Assembly: GCA_018292915.2 (NCBI GenBank)
Contig: JACVVK020000296.1
Location: forward strand, 74,501 to 138,500
Direction: 5' to 3'
Origin: Batillaria attramentaria
Taxonomy: Eukaryota > Mollusca > Gastropoda > Batillariidae
DNA: 64,000 nt
Part shown: positions 1-11,882 of the stretch, in pieces
Layout: each line of letters starts with the position of its first letter
Numbering within the stretch: position 1 is the stretch's first letter
Program-made: the position numbers and the translations under genes
The notes under the pieces: model-generated
The model's input: the letters and a program-made list of their open reading frames with translations, nothing else
Databases searched by the model: none
Told to the model about the DNA's origin: nothing

Positions 1-565
1 AACAGATTAAAATGAGACAGATAAAACCTAAAAGACAGCAGTGGTAAGGAGCTAAAAGAAAGACTGACACTATAAGACTTGCATACGATGCCACCCATTG
101 CGCATTTTGAGATCACAGCTCATAAGTATGAATTGCGCAGATCAGTCCAGATACTTTAAAAACAAGTGTGTCTTAATCCATGTAATCATAAGTTCCATAA
201 ATTGAATGCTTCAGGGCCTAACTGACTTTTCAAATGAGTATGGTAAAATTGTTATACTAAACCTTCAGTAAAGAAAAAAAAATCACTGAATTGAAGGAAA
301 GTGGATGGCAGTGAGTGCTTTCATGTTTGACACAGACATTTTTTTGATTTCATTACTTGAGCAGGGCACAACAAATGCAGAGCTAACACAACGGATATTG
401 GATACACTGTTCAGCTGTTTCTTATCAACCACATTAATGCGAAAGTGATTTTCCACATAAAACATCCCTGTGTGTAGTGGGCAGAAGGGTGTGTGAGAGG
501 AGGGAGGGGGATGTTGGTGTTGGAGGGGCCCATTTCTTCCGCAGCATCATGGAAGGTCATTTGAT
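1..565. other. no gene seen; AT-rich flank
   Basis: I see no convincing exon, RNA gene or repeat boundary here. The open frames on the minus strand are short and have no domain signature. Confidence 0.5.
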
Positions 566-660
566 GGGATGATGATGATGATGAAACTTTATTTATCAAC
601 GGTAAAAGTTTTGACAGAAATTCGCCAGTTTGCAAACTTGCCGTTGCTAATACTACAGAG
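566..660 (-). other. LINE 3' hairpin and repeat tail
   Basis: Read on the minus strand, the 3' end contains GCAACGGCAAGTTTG, later ACCGTTGATAAATAAAG, then (TCA)n. GCAACGG can pair with CCGTTG to form a terminal stem, which in LINEs is a plausible reverse-transcriptase recognition site. The same arrangement is found near 31.05, 42.68, 56.28, 57.33 and 60.17 kb. Confidence 0.75.
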
Positions 661-860
661 ACTATCTACTACGGAGAAAAAAGGGAGCAAAATATAAAAG
701 GTATTATGCACTAAACTACAAGAAACAAAACCATAGAGAAAATCGTCCATTAGGTAAAAAAGCATTCACACACACGTACGACCTTTGTAAACACAAATCA
801 TATAATACTGAATTGATGTAAAATAGAAAATCAAAATAACAGGTTGCCGCGTAACGTACG

Positions 861-1300
861 TTACGTGCGATCCATCAGGTACTGTTTGAGTGCACGCTTA
901 AACGTAGAAGTAGATATATTTAGTTTCAGGTGTGAAGGGAGAGAATTCCATTGTAATGCTCCAGGGAAGGAAATGCTTGTTTTGAATAAGTCAATACGGG
1001 GTAATGGTAAGCGCAGGATGCCATTCCTCGAGGTCCTCTCATGCTGCTGATTTAAATTAAAAAGAGTTTGCAGATATGGTGGTATTGTCTCGTTGAAGAT
1101 TTTATGTATGAATACACACTTATTGTAAGTAAGCTGGTGTTCAAGGCTAAGAAGATTAAGTTTTTAAAAGTTTCGCTAGTTGGGAGAGGTTCTGGAAGAA
1201 CCATTTTAACAGCTCTCTTGTAAAGCGAATTGAGTCTGGCCATGTGGACATCGCTGCACCCGTCCCAAACAGTGGAGGCATAAGTAACATGTGATATGTG
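861..1300 (-). pseudogene. LINE ORF2 C-terminal region
   Basis: Two minus frames together encode a typical LINE tail. MARLNSLYKRAVKMVLPEPL lies at 1243 and downward. After a frameshift comes a stretch with RLPLPRIDLFKTSISFPGALQWNSLP, ending ...YLMDRT at a stop near 861. The IDLF/IDIFK..S.SF.GA..WN.LP pattern recurs in the LINE fragments near 30.8, 56.8, 58.8, 59.8 and 63.3 kb and was used to recognise them. Confidence 0.85.
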
Positions 1301-2435
1301 CGTTAAAAAACAGCTTTCGGCTATGGATATCAGTTATGTGCCTTAGCTGAGAACGTAAATATACGTTTTTCGAAAGAGTTTTACACAGTGCATTTATTTG
1401 GGCCTCCCATTTCAGCTGATCGTCAACAATGACACCTAAAAATCGATGGTTTGTAACTTGCTGAACCGGCTGGCCGTTCAGACAAAGGTTTAATGGGGAC
1501 AGATGGCGCTGATGTTTTTGCCGCGTTGTGACTAGCATACTTTGTGTTTTATTGGGATGTAAGACCATGTGGTTGTCATGACACCATGTTACTACTTCAT
1601 TTATGCTATCTTGCAAACACATGTTAATTTCTGTTACGTGTTTGCCAGTAGCATGCAAACTAGTATCATCAGCAAACATATCGCAGTTTACATTTGTGTT
1701 AGTGACATGCAGGGGTAGGTCGTTAATAAACAAGATAAACAGCAATGGGCCTAAGATGGACCCCTGCGGTACCCCATAACGAACATGCCCATCGGCGGAG
1801 TATTTACCGTTGATATAGACACTCTGCTTTCTATCATCTAGATATGAGCGGAAGAACGACAGTGCACTTTTGTCTATTTCATAGACTTCAAGCTTTTTTA
1901 AAAGAATACCGTGATCCACCAAATCAAAGGCCTTACGTAGATCTAGGAAAACAGTGCCAGACATTAGATTGTTATTTACTGCAGATAGCCATTTGTCAAT
2001 TATACCTGTCAACGCAGTATGACATGAATGGTTTGGTCTGAACCCAGACTGGCTAATACTGAGGAAGTTATTTTGTTCAAGAAATTCAAGCAAATGAGTG
2101 TGAACATGCCTCTCCAATGGCTTTGACAAAGCCGACAGTACTGAGATGGGACGATAATTGTTGATATCGTTCAGATCTTTAGACTTGGGAATTGGTACTA
2201 CTTTTGCTTTCTTAAGCAGATTTGGGAAGCAACCTTGATCGATACAAAGGTTGAAAATAAAGGTTAGAGAATCGATGGTGTGTGGTAACGACATTTTTAA
2301 GGCTTCACTGTTGATTCCATAAATTCCAGTTGATTTTTTGTTTGGCATGCTTTCAAAATACCTCCCGACTTCTGCCACTGTTATGTATGGGATGTGAAAT
2401 TTTTCAGAAATATGTTTAGCCTCACAGTGACGCAT
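1206..2435 (-). pseudogene. LINE ORF2 reverse transcriptase part
   Basis: The polymerase core is clear, in order: NYRPISVLSALSKPLE, QSGFRPNHSCHTAL, FLDLRKAFDLVDH, GVPQGSILGPLLF and the catalytic FADDTSL box, then a thumb region with FLGVIVDD. A frameshift near 2435-2450 separates it from the endonuclease and another near 1300 from the C-terminus. Apart from those breaks the frame is open, so this is a fairly young copy. Confidence 0.95.
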
Positions 2436-2519
2436 GGAGCAGTGTTGCTATCGTGTGCTGACTGAGCAAGTGATTCAGCAGCAGATAAAAATTGGGTATT
2501 AAATTTATCAGCAGTAAAC

Positions 2520-3662
2520 TCAGTTGGTTTTACCCTTAGTGATCATATTTAGAGCTTTCCAAATGGATGAGGTGTCATGGTTATCGGAGATCAGCTGGTT
2601 AAAGTAAGATTTCTTAGCGGCTCTAACTAAATATTTTACAAGGTTACGTTGACGTTTGTATTCGTCAAATCGCTTTCCCTTTTTGAGTTTATCCCTAAGC
2701 GCCATTGCTTTTTTAATATCACTAGTTAACCACGGCGGTAGTTCAGCACGTTTGACACGTTTTCCTCTCAAAGGTGCATGCTTGTCACGGACCCCGAGGA
2801 ACAGATTCATCCAGCATGATAAGGCACTATCAGGACAAGTATGATTATACACATCATTGAAGGATGTATAACTCAAATCCTTAAGAAACGCATGCTTATC
2901 AAACGTTTTGAAGGAACGGTATATGATAGAAGTATGCCGCTTCCGCCTAGGTTTGTGAAGTTTCATTGCGACTTCACAGCATACTGCCCTGTGATCGCTG
3001 ATGGCAAGATCTGGAATGTGAACGTTTACTATCTTATCACAGTTTGTGGTGTAGATGTGATCTATGAGTGTAGAAGATGTTGGTGTAACTCTAGTTGGTG
3101 ATTTAACCATTTGTTTCAAACCAAAAAGTGCTGTTGTAGTAGACCATGCAGCATGGGATCCCTTAGGCTTTGAGAGATCAATATTGAAATCACCTAAAAG
3201 AACAATATCAGCCTTGTCTTGGCGTGCCTTATCCATCATTGCCACGAAATCGTCATACCACTCCCAACTAGCAGCTGGGTTACGATAAATGTAACCCACT
3301 AGCAGGGGACGAGATTTAGACGTTTTTAACTCAACCCACAAACTTTCCACTTTGGTCGACTCTAAGTCCTTGCGCCTCTTGACGTTGTGTTGAATTGATT
3401 TGTGAACATATACAGCTAAACCAGTGTGTTGAAGAGATGAGGCATCCCTTCTATGTATGGTAAAGTTTGGAATTGACAATAAACTATCATTAACGTTGGT
3501 TCTCAGTCGTGACTCAGAGACTCCAAATAGGTGAAAGTGTGCGGGTTGGTTTAGAAATACACACAGGTCAGAAACTTTGTTTACTAGATGGTAGACATTC
3601 AAGTGGCCTATTCGTACTGTATTACTAGATGCTGAAGCAGTTTGTGCATTAGTATTAGACAT
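2520..3662 (-). pseudogene. LINE ORF2 endonuclease part
   Basis: The 380-residue frame starts MSNTN. It shows the exonuclease-endonuclease-phosphatase signature of LINE proteins: an N-terminal GHLNVYHL strand, GVSESRL (catalytic Glu), VGYIYRNP, IVLLGDFNIDL (Asp and Asn), LIDHIYTT and AISDHRAV (catalytic Asp-His). It stops at KGKTN where the reading shifts by one base; the next frame (EFTADKF...) continues the protein toward the reverse transcriptase. The domain would make the first-strand nick at the insertion site. Confidence 0.93.
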
Positions 3663-4680
3663 CTCAAAAGGTAGGTACTAAAGTCAGTGTCCTGGCTTGT
3701 CCGAAAAGTCAAAGTAAACGCACTGATCAGTCAAGCAGATTCCAAAAGTAAAGTTACTAGGCACTTTGTGGTGCAGTCAGGTGTTTAACAAACTTCGAGA
3801 AATGAAGGGGTGAATGCTGATGTAGAATATATCAGAGTTCAAATGCACGAAAGTAAGAAAATCAAGTATTTAGCCGTAGCTGAAATGTCAACACTGTCTT
3901 TGTTTGTTCAACCACAGTTCAGTTCAACGATGCCAGATTTCAGAGAGGGTTCACCGACGGAAATGCAAACAAAACAGTCAGTAGAAGGTGACTGTGGTGC
4001 ATGTTGTCAGTAACTGCTGAAATTCTAACTTTTGACAAATGCAAACAACAGAAATGTCACACTGAATACACATTTCACGTGTATAGCAGCAGAGGATGAA
4101 ATCTGTACATGTAATAAGTGTCCACCACCAGCATAGAACTGAACACGGCATTGCATATTCTTTGAAACTTCATTTCCCTGTTCCAGTGTCATTAAGTACT
4201 CTACAATCTTCTATGTTTGGTAAACTGTTTATGGTGAAATGAGTCTCAAAACCATTTATTAATGTAATAGGCTTATTGTATATGGATGTACATATGTACC
4301 ACTGTTCTACATATAGGTACCATTTTCATATCCACTGCCTTAGATCTGCCCTACTGACTTAAATTAGCACTTGTATGCGCATTGTGAGAACATGCAAGAT
4401 ATTGTTAGAGCCCAGGATAGTCAGTCTTAGGCTTCTGCTGATCAAAAGATTTTAAAATGATAATAATGATTTATGTAGAGCGAATAGGCAGAAAAAGTAT
4501 CATAATGATTTGTGATAGTACATGTAGCATGTCTGAAAAAAGGGAGATTTTATTTAGGCGACTATTAGAAAACATAGCAATGAAAAGTGAACTTACTTTA
4601 AAGGAATCAAATACATGTACATAGAGTACAGCAGAGTCAGACACAAACGCCATACTGTTTGTCCAACCAGAGAGCAGTGC

Positions 4681-5147
4681 CATTTATTTTATTTTATTTT
4701 ATTTTTTTAATGATTTTTTTTTTCAATTTTATTTTATTATATATATTATTATTATTTTTAGTTTTTATTATTTTATCATTTGTTATTTTACTTAATTTTT
4801 AAATTTCAGTTTTGTCATGAATGTTTTAGATGGTTTTGAATCTGTTAGTCGTTCAGGGAATAAATGCCTCATGTAAAATGTTTTAAAGGCTCTACTTGCT
4901 TCCATGTGCAGACATATGTCAATGTGAAGTAAGGGGTTGTTGAGCAGTTTCTATTGACTCACCCAGAACCTCATGGGTTATGTTCTTCATAATTAAATTG
5001 TCAAAACACAATCCAGTATCCTACATTTTGACAGTGAGATATGAAAAGTCCCTGACACTCCCTCACCTCCCCCCCAGTATCCTACATTTTGACAGTGAGA
5101 TATGAAAAGTCCCTGACACTCCCTCACCTCCCCCCCCCACCACCACT

Positions 5148-5196
<49 letters not shown>

Positions 5197-5530
5197 CCAC
5201 TCATTATTTTATTTTATTTTAATTTTATTTATTTTATTTTATCTGGAATGTTTTAAATAGGTAAATCTTTGATAGCAGTAAATCATTAAGGAAAACAGTG
5301 CTTCATGTAACATGTTTAATGTTTCAAAGACAATCACTAAACTTCTATTACTGTCTTCACTTGTTCCCATGTCCAGTCATGTGTCAATCTGAGGACAGGG
5401 GATTTAGAGCAATTCTTATTGACTCAGCTAGATCCTTGTGACTTGAGTTCTTCATAATCAATTTGTCAAAACACTATCCAAGATGCTAAATTTTGACAGT
5501 GAGAAATGAAAAATCACTGACTGCTCTTGT
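4681..5530. repeat. tandem segmental duplication
   Basis: Two diverged copies of about 330 bp lie head to tail (about 4681-5060 and 5196-5530). Both start in an ATTTT-rich tract and both contain the strings GTTCTTCATAAT and TTGTCAAAACAC and the phrase TTTTGACAGTGAGA. Inside the first copy, a 65-bp block ending in a C run is itself tandemly doubled (about 5014-5143). Confidence 0.75.
5149..5190. repeat. (CA)n microsatellite
   Basis: Uninterrupted CA array of about 42 bp at the end of the duplicated 65-bp block. Confidence 0.98.
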
Positions 5531-5883
5531 ATAAGGTTTGTACTGCTGGTTTCTTGTTAATGTTTTCATTACATAGTAAAAGAAGGTGATTGCAGTATTT
5601 CTGTAGGCGGTGGTTAATTTCCCTTAAAAACCTGTGGAAGAAAGTGACCCTCACCTATTTCGCCACCTAGAGTCATTTATGTGATGGCAAAGAAGCTCAT
5701 GATGTTCATTGTCTTTACTGGACCAGACTGCTGCTACAACAGAACAGAAGGCTGACAATGAGATTTGGCCTAGTGGTCATGACAGGTCCTGTCAGGTTTG
5801 GGACTTTTATATTTTAAAATAAAGTCCAAAATCAACGCATTTAAGGTCCATGATGCCTGCCTCAACTTCATACCAACTTTATA

Positions 5884-7117
5884 CAGTGAACGCCGGATAT
5901 AAGCAACTCGGATATAAGAAAACTCGGTTATTGCCAACGATTTTTTTTCCCCCCGCCAAACTCTTCTTTATTATGTATTACAAAAACTCGGATACAAGAA
6001 ACTCGCTTATAAGAAAACTCGGTTTTAGGAAAGCAAATTTCTTGTCCCGCTTGATACAAAAACTCGGATATAAGAAACCGAAAGTACATTTCCAAGAAAA
6101 TTTCACTCATTCTAAGAAAACAGGTCAGGTCTGACGTCACTTAGCGGGACAGGCACATGATGGCGCATGATTTTCTTTTCTTGAATTGGTTCTTTACCAT
6201 TGTGTTCCGTGCAAAATTGAATGTTGGCAAAAAGAAAAAATACGAGATGCATTTTTGTTGTTCTATTGTTATATGTTGTTTTTATTATTATTTTGGGGTT
6301 TTTTGCCTGATTGGGAGCTCTCCGCTCTCTCCCCCCCCCCCCCCCCCCTCTCTCTCTCTCTCTCTCTGTAGTCTGTCTCTGTCTACAGGGCTCGCGTTAA
6401 GGAGAATAAAACTATCAGTATTAGACTAACTGTTGATCAATTCCTTTCTTTGACAATATACGTGGTCCATCTTTCCTCCACTCATGATCCCCCTTCCCCC
6501 TCCCAACAAAAAAAAAGAAAAAAAGCTAATTTGCAGCTTTTTTCAGCCAAATTAGACACGGAAAGCATCGCATATCATACTCTAATGGGACGAGTGTTTT
6601 ATAGATCAAAAGTTGATACATAATGCACTTTTAATATATCCTATAAATACAAGGGAATTCTCTCTCTCTCTCTCTCCCCTTAGTTCTTTTTTGTTTGTTT
6701 GGTTGGTTGGTTGGTTGGTTGGTTTGGTTGTTTTGTTTTTTTTCTTTTCTTTTTTTTCTTCTTTTTTTTTTCTTACCACATGACCGCCAGCGCTACAGTT
6801 GGGAAGCAAAAACAGTATTTTCATGTTCAAACAAAAAAATCTGACATTGAAGGACACAAGCGCACTGGTGTATATTAACTCTACACATATATATTCTGTG
6901 CAGGTCTTTAAGAGAAATCAGATATTTCTTAATTTAATGCAAAACATACACGAACTGAGAAAAAAGAAATGTTTTAAACCTTTTTTTCACTGAACTCGGT
7001 TATAAGAAATATTTTTCAAAATACTTTCTTATATCCGACTTTCAGATATAAGAAAACTCGGATATAAGAAACCAAAAAATTCACCCCCCTCGAGTTTCTT
7101 ATAACCGGCGTATACTG
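5884..7117. mobile_element. pogo-like TIR element, non-autonomous
   Basis: The left end reads CAGTGAACGCCGGATATAAG after TA. The right end, inverted, reads CAGTATACGCCGGTTATAAG and is also followed by TA. Near-identical inverted ends, a CAGT start and a TA target duplication fit the Tc1/mariner-pogo superfamily. The subterminal parts repeat AACTCGGATATAAGAAA several times. No transposase frame is visible in the 1.23-kb interior, so the copy depends on enzyme from elsewhere. Confidence 0.85.
6664..6680. repeat. (TC)n and GGTT-rich low complexity
   Basis: A short TC tract, followed up to about 6770 by GGTT and poly-T low-complexity DNA inside the pogo-like element. Confidence 0.8.
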
Positions 7118-7255
7118 TATCAAGTGTTCATGTTCAGGATCTGGGAGGGATGGTAGAAAGGAAACAAATAAAATATACTTTGCAGAAAACATGGTGGTGG
7201 TGGTGTACAAATGCCCACATGCTTCCCCAGGGGTAGCAGCTTGCATACTATGGTT

Positions 7256-7257
<2 letters not shown>

Positions 7258-7292
<35 letters not shown>
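7258..7292. repeat. (CA)n microsatellite
   Basis: CA array of about 35 bp between the two pogo-like elements. Confidence 0.98.
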
Positions 7293-7293
<1 letters not shown>

Positions 7294-8027
7294 GGTCAAT
7301 CAATCAAGCAGTGAGATGATATTCAGTGAATAAAAAATCGTTAAGTCAGAGCATACTTTTAGTGATCTAGGTGACTGACAACGACTGGTGTACTTTTCAG
7401 GACATAAAACTGACTACAGCCGCACTCGCCTAAGCGAAACACGCTTAAGCAAAAAACTCGGATAACAGAAACCAAAACCAATTCCCCGCCAGACCCCCCT
7501 CTTTGTAAGACTATTTCTAATTCGAATAAGCCAAACTCTGTCAAAAAATAGCTAACTCAAACACGGATATCCCAAACGTGATTTTGACAGATAAGCCGAA
7601 CTCTAAACACTGTCGGAGAGACTTTTTTTTTTTTAATTTTTGCTTGAAAAACACGTCGGGAAGATAACTTATGAATATATTTCGTCACGGCTATAATTAT
7701 CCTACAGAAACGAACACATCACCTGTTTTTCAGTATGCGGGAAACTGATGACGCGTGCCACATGTTTTGCAGGCGCCATTGTTTGGACAGAACGAGTGGT
7801 AGATCTAAGTTTGCGTGCGTGAATTAGGTGGTGGGTTCAGGGTTAGAGATGGGATGACCGAGGGAGGGGCACAGGGAAGGGGCAGGTCTAAAGGTAACCT
7901 TGGGAGATTTGCGATGGGCGTGGTTTATGGGCTAGTCGAAAGGATGTGAGCTCGGGCTTAGATTTGTGCGTGCACGATTGTTTCTTTTGGCGTGTGTAGG
8001 GGAGGGAGTGTGTAACATGCAGTCTCC

Positions 8028-8029
<2 letters not shown>

Positions 8030-8065
<36 letters not shown>

Positions 8066-8265
8066 TTGCGTGTGTGTGTGTGTGTGTGTGAGGGGGAGGC
8101 GGAGGGGGGGGGGTGGAGCGTGCATTGGCTTGTGCGTATAGAAGCGAGCACATTTGTGTGTGTGTGTGTGTGTGTGAGTGTGGGGGCGGTGAGGGGGTGG
8201 TGGTGGTGGAGTGCAGGAACGGAGTGGAGCGTACATTGATTTGTGCGTACAGTAATGCGACCGCA

Positions 8266-8312
<47 letters not shown>
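8030..8312. repeat. cluster of (TG)n arrays
   Basis: Four TG arrays (about 8032-8060, 8072-8091, 8154-8175, 8268-8312) separated by G-rich spacers that contain two copies of a GGAGCGT(G/A)CATTG(G/A)CTTGTGCGTA-like block. Confidence 0.9.
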
Positions 8313-8317
<5 letters not shown>

Positions 8318-8399
8318 CCATTTAGTTTTATAGTTTGGAAGAAACCACTGAAGAAAGCACTTATAGTCTAACTTGTCACTGTTTTGATCTTATTCATTT

Positions 8400-8401
<2 letters not shown>

Positions 8402-8442
<41 letters not shown>
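8402..8442. repeat. (CA)n microsatellite
   Basis: CA array of about 41 bp inside the second pogo-like element. Confidence 0.98.
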
Positions 8443-8445
<3 letters not shown>

Positions 8446-8852
8446 TGAGAAAGTTTTGTCTGTGTTACTAGTCTCAGGAATCAATAAGCTCGACCCGTGT
8501 CTCTCTCAGACCGTTGCCATTATACACATTTGCATATACATATAGTATACATTTGCCCATAGAAAAGCAGCATACACGTCTACAAACTTTCGCAAAATTA
8601 TCCATTCGATGTTTCAGTTGCAAAGGGAAGCAAAGATATTCTCTTTTAAAAAAAACAAAAAACAAAAACATTTTACAAACATTCCAAGTGATTTTACAAC
8701 TTGTCCTGAAAAAAAAAACTCGGTTAAGCCGAACTGCAGGGTGATTTCTCGGGAAAGGTTTGGCTTATCCGAACTCGGATATGCAGAAACTCGGATAAGC
8801 GAAACGATTTTCCATTCCCCGGGCGAGTTCGGCTTAAGCGTGTTTGACTGTA

Positions 8853-9949
8853 TTTGGGTAACATCACCGTAACTTGACCACTCGATGAAATAGAAAAAAA
8901 AGTCATTTTATTTCCAACATCTGGTTGGGAATATAGTATCTGCCGTGTGCGCTGTCCTCCCCTTTCCTACCTTCCCGTGAGGAAAGGAACTCAAGAAACC
9001 TAACGATGGAGTGCACGCTAATTGAGAGTAAAACTGATTCGGGACAGTCGGCTCAGTTTGTGGCGTTCTTTCAGTATGAGTATCATACATGGACGCGTCG
9101 TGCCCCACAGCAGTAAAACAAACCTGACTGAAATATACGCTTTTTTAGGGGAAAAAATAATAATGCCAAGTGGTTTTATTACCGTTAGACCTATTGGAGT
9201 AAAACTGGTTTGGAATTCGCGTGGATTCACCACGTTTTTACAAAGTTGAAACCCCCATGGATTGCGGAGCCCACCGTATAGCCGCCATCTTGTTTCTAAT
9301 GTCAACATGTAAATCCGATCGTCTTTGACCATTAATTGTTCAATATATTTACTTCTGAGTATTTACTAAGAAACTTTTTATTCCAAAAACGCGTGAAGTT
9401 GCTACGAATCTGAAAAATACTCAGTTTTGGTGGATTTATTTACAAAATCTGCGACCAGCGATACGTTCTTTCCATCAAGAGCTCCAGTAAGGGAGGCAAT
9501 TTGTGACTGGTTTCCGACCGCTCGACTCTCCAAAAATCCTTTTCTCACATATTTTGTCCAGCCTGACCAGATTTCTTATACCCAGATTTATAAACACTAG
9601 GTACTTCTAATTTCTTCGGAACCCTCCATCCTTTGTTAGGCATCTGACGGATCACGTATCACTCCACCGATTGCGTTTTCCGCTCTACTATTAGGTCAGC
9701 CAGAAACCTAACCGTGTTAAATCCTGTCACCGCACCGAAAATGTCAAATCTCAGTGCAAGCCGTGTTTGGCGCCGACCCATTTGATTGAGAAAAAATAAT
9801 CGTGCCTGTGACTATTCTGACTTATCCCAAGCCAAAAGGCCAAATTTTGTATGACATATCTGAATATTGACTTAGCCTTTTGTTGGTACTCAAGTTTCAG
9901 TGAGTAGTGCCCCCATCCCATAAAGTCGTTTCTCCAAACATTCATGCCG

Positions 9950-9992
<43 letters not shown>

Positions 9993-9996
9993 GCCG

Positions 9997-10041
<45 letters not shown>

Positions 10042-10112
10042 GTTTTTGTTTTTTCTCTTCAAGTCTGTAAGGCCTACAAAAGTCTAGAGTCTAAATCCCC
10101 TACACAAAAGCT
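8853..10112. other. no gene seen
   Basis: Unique-looking DNA. Only two (TG)n arrays, at about 9953-9991 and 10001-10040, stand out. Open frames here lack domain signatures and splice context. Confidence 0.5.
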
Positions 10113-11882
10113 GGGGACCTATGCATGGACACAACCTTCCGTAGGCACAGCCTAAACGCCAAGTCTCAGACTTGGCAGTCTCGGTCTAAATTTCTCGCGT
10201 AACCGCTATGCATGGACGCGGACAACAGCCCAGACAAACAAGTCTCAGACTTGAAGTCGGCCTACGTGACGTCATCTACTTTATCTAAATTTAGAGTGTG
10301 GGATTCCGGTATTCCCCAGCCAATTGTGAGAGTACGCATGCGCATGTGTTCAACGAGACAGCCCAGCGCCGCGGGAAAGGAACAGCCAGCGGGATGCCTT
10401 ACGCAATACACACCGCATGGCACTCTCATCAGTGGCTCAGCCGATCCGGTCAGCATGTCACTGTGACCTGCGCTGTGCCAGTCTCACCAGTCTAAAGATT
10501 TCTGCATTTAGTTTGCTCACCTTCCTTGAGAGGTGATATGGGAGTATGTCATCCATTCCGTAAGCAATATTCGCCTTTATTTCTGTTGTTCAGTAATTTT
10601 ACGTCTGAGTCCGGCCCGGAGGTTCAATTTGACTCGCAGAAACTGATGCACAGTGCCGCGTGGTGGGTATGTCTGCCACATGTACCGGCCGACTGACCGC
10701 CCGCGCGCGGTGTGTATTGCGTAAGGCATCCCGCTGGCTGTTCCTTTCCCGCGGCGCTGGGCTGTCTCGTTGAACACATGCGCATGCGTACTCCCACAAT
10801 TGGCTGGGGAATACCGGAATCCCACACTCTAAATTTAGATAAAGTAGATGACGTCACGTAGGCCGACTTCAAGTCTGAGACTTGGTTGTCTGGGCTGTTG
10901 TCCGCGTCCATGCATAGCGGTTATGCAAGAAATTTAGACCGAGACTGCCAAGTCTGAGACTTGGCGTTTAGGCTGTGCCTACGGAAGGTTGTGTCCATGC
11001 ATAGGTCCCCTGTTTTGCATGGCACTCTCATCCGTGGCTCAGCCGATCCGGTCAGCATGTCACTGTGACCTGCGCTGTGCCAGTCTCACCAGTCTAAAGA
11101 TTTCTGCATTTAGTTTGCTCACCTTCCTTGAGAGGTGATATGGGAGTATGTCATCCATTCCGTAAGCAATATTCCCCTTTATTTCTGTTGTTCAGTATTT
11201 TTACGTCTGAGTCCAGCCCGGGGGTCCAACTTGACTTGCAGAAACTGATGCACAGTGCCGCGTGGTGGGTAAGTCTGCCACATGGGGACCTATGCATGGA
11301 CACAACCTTCCGTAGGCACAGCCTAAACGCCAAGTCTCAGACTTGGCAGTCTCGGTCTAAATTTCTCGCGCAACCGCTATGCATGGACGCGGACAACAGC
11401 CCAGACAACAAAGTCTCAGACTTGAAGTCGGCCTACGTGACGTCATCTGCTTTATCTAAATTTAGAGTGTGGGATTCCGGTATTCCCCAGCCAATTGTGA
11501 GAGTACGCATGCGCATGTGTTCAACGAGACAGCCCAGCGCCGCGGGAAAGGAACAGCCAGCGGGATGCCTTACGCAATACACACCGCGCGCGGGCGGTCA
11601 GTCGGCCGGTACATGTGGCAGACTGACCCACCACGCGGCACTGTGCATCAGTTTCTGCGAGTCAAGTTGAACCTCGGGCCGGACTCAGACGTAAAAATAC
11701 TGAACAACAGAAATAAAGGGGAATATTGCTTACGGAATGGATGACATACTCCCATATCACCTCTCAAGGAAGGTGAGCAAACTAAATGCAGAAATCTTTA
11801 GACTGGTGAGACTGGCACAGCGCAGGTCACAGTGACATGCTGACCGGATCGACTGAGCCACTGATGAGAGTGCCATGCAAAA
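10113..11882. mobile_element. mosaic of inverted modules A and B
   Basis: Two modules recur in both orientations. Module A (about 300 bp) runs from GGGGACCTATGCATGGAC to ACGCAATACACACCG: 10113-10412 (+), 10698-11010 (-), 11284-11591 (+). Module B (about 270 bp) starts TGGCACTCTCATC: 10413-10697 (+), 11017-11283 (+), 11592-11882 (-). The copies are nearly identical, so amplification was recent. The outer ends form inverted repeats ending in ATGCATAGGTCCCC, as expected for terminal repeats of a DNA transposon with a lost or unlinked core. No transposase is visible. Confidence 0.8.
10250..10345 (+). promoter_or_regulatory. CRE and NRF1-like sites in module A
   Basis: Module A carries TGACGTCA (CRE-type) and, about 65 bp on, ACGCATGCGCATG, close to the NRF1 palindrome. 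Both are kept in all three copies. They look like a GC-rich promoter of the element; function is inferred from motifs only. Confidence 0.4.

Larger units (their letters stand above)
566..3662 (-). mobile_element. APE-type non-LTR retrotransposon (LINE), decayed
   Basis: This is a nearly complete second open reading frame of a LINE, read on the minus strand: apurinic-type endonuclease (2520-3662), reverse transcriptase (about 1300-2510), a C-terminal region (861-1300) and a 3' UTR ending near 566 in an ATC/TCA-rich tail. The element copies itself by nicking chromosomal DNA and reverse-transcribing its RNA at the nick. Several frameshifts separate the parts, so this copy is dead. The motifs fit the jockey/CR1 group, but I cannot place the clade. 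The 3' end carries the same hairpin as LINE ends elsewhere in the window. Confidence 0.93.
3663..5881. other. intergenic, no gene seen
   Basis: AT-rich DNA upstream of the LINE. Apart from the tandem segmental duplication and (CA)n listed separately, I see no coding or RNA feature. Confidence 0.5.
7417..8850. mobile_element. second pogo-like TIR element, non-autonomous
   Basis: A 1.43-kb element bounded by TA on each side. The left end starts CAGCCGCACTCGCCTAAGCG. The right end, inverted, starts CAGTCAAACACGCTTAAGCC. The two ends share shuffled CGCTTAAGC and GAACTCG submotifs, also repeated inside each end (GGATAAGC, AACTCGG). The interior is (TG)n-rich and has no transposase frame. The motif vocabulary resembles the 5.9-kb element, so the two look like sister families. 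Confidence 0.8.

Noticed and set aside
844..1050. Plus-strand 68-codon frame starting near 844
   Set aside because: It is the antisense of the LINE C-terminus, which has the conserved IDLFKTS...WNSLP motif on the minus strand.
6157..6429. Frame of 90 codons inside the pogo-like element as a transposase remnant
   Set aside because: It shows no DDE or helix-turn-helix pattern and runs through poly-C and (TC)n.
8030..8325. Open frames reading Cys-Val or His-Thr repeats
   Set aside because: They are translations of (TG)n/(CA)n arrays; the same happens at every such array in the window and no flanking protein-like sequence supports them.
10212..11744. Open frames in modules A and B, up to 180 codons
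   Set aside because: They exist in sense and antisense in every module copy. Only the short MDDILPYH segment looked protein-like, and even that is weak.
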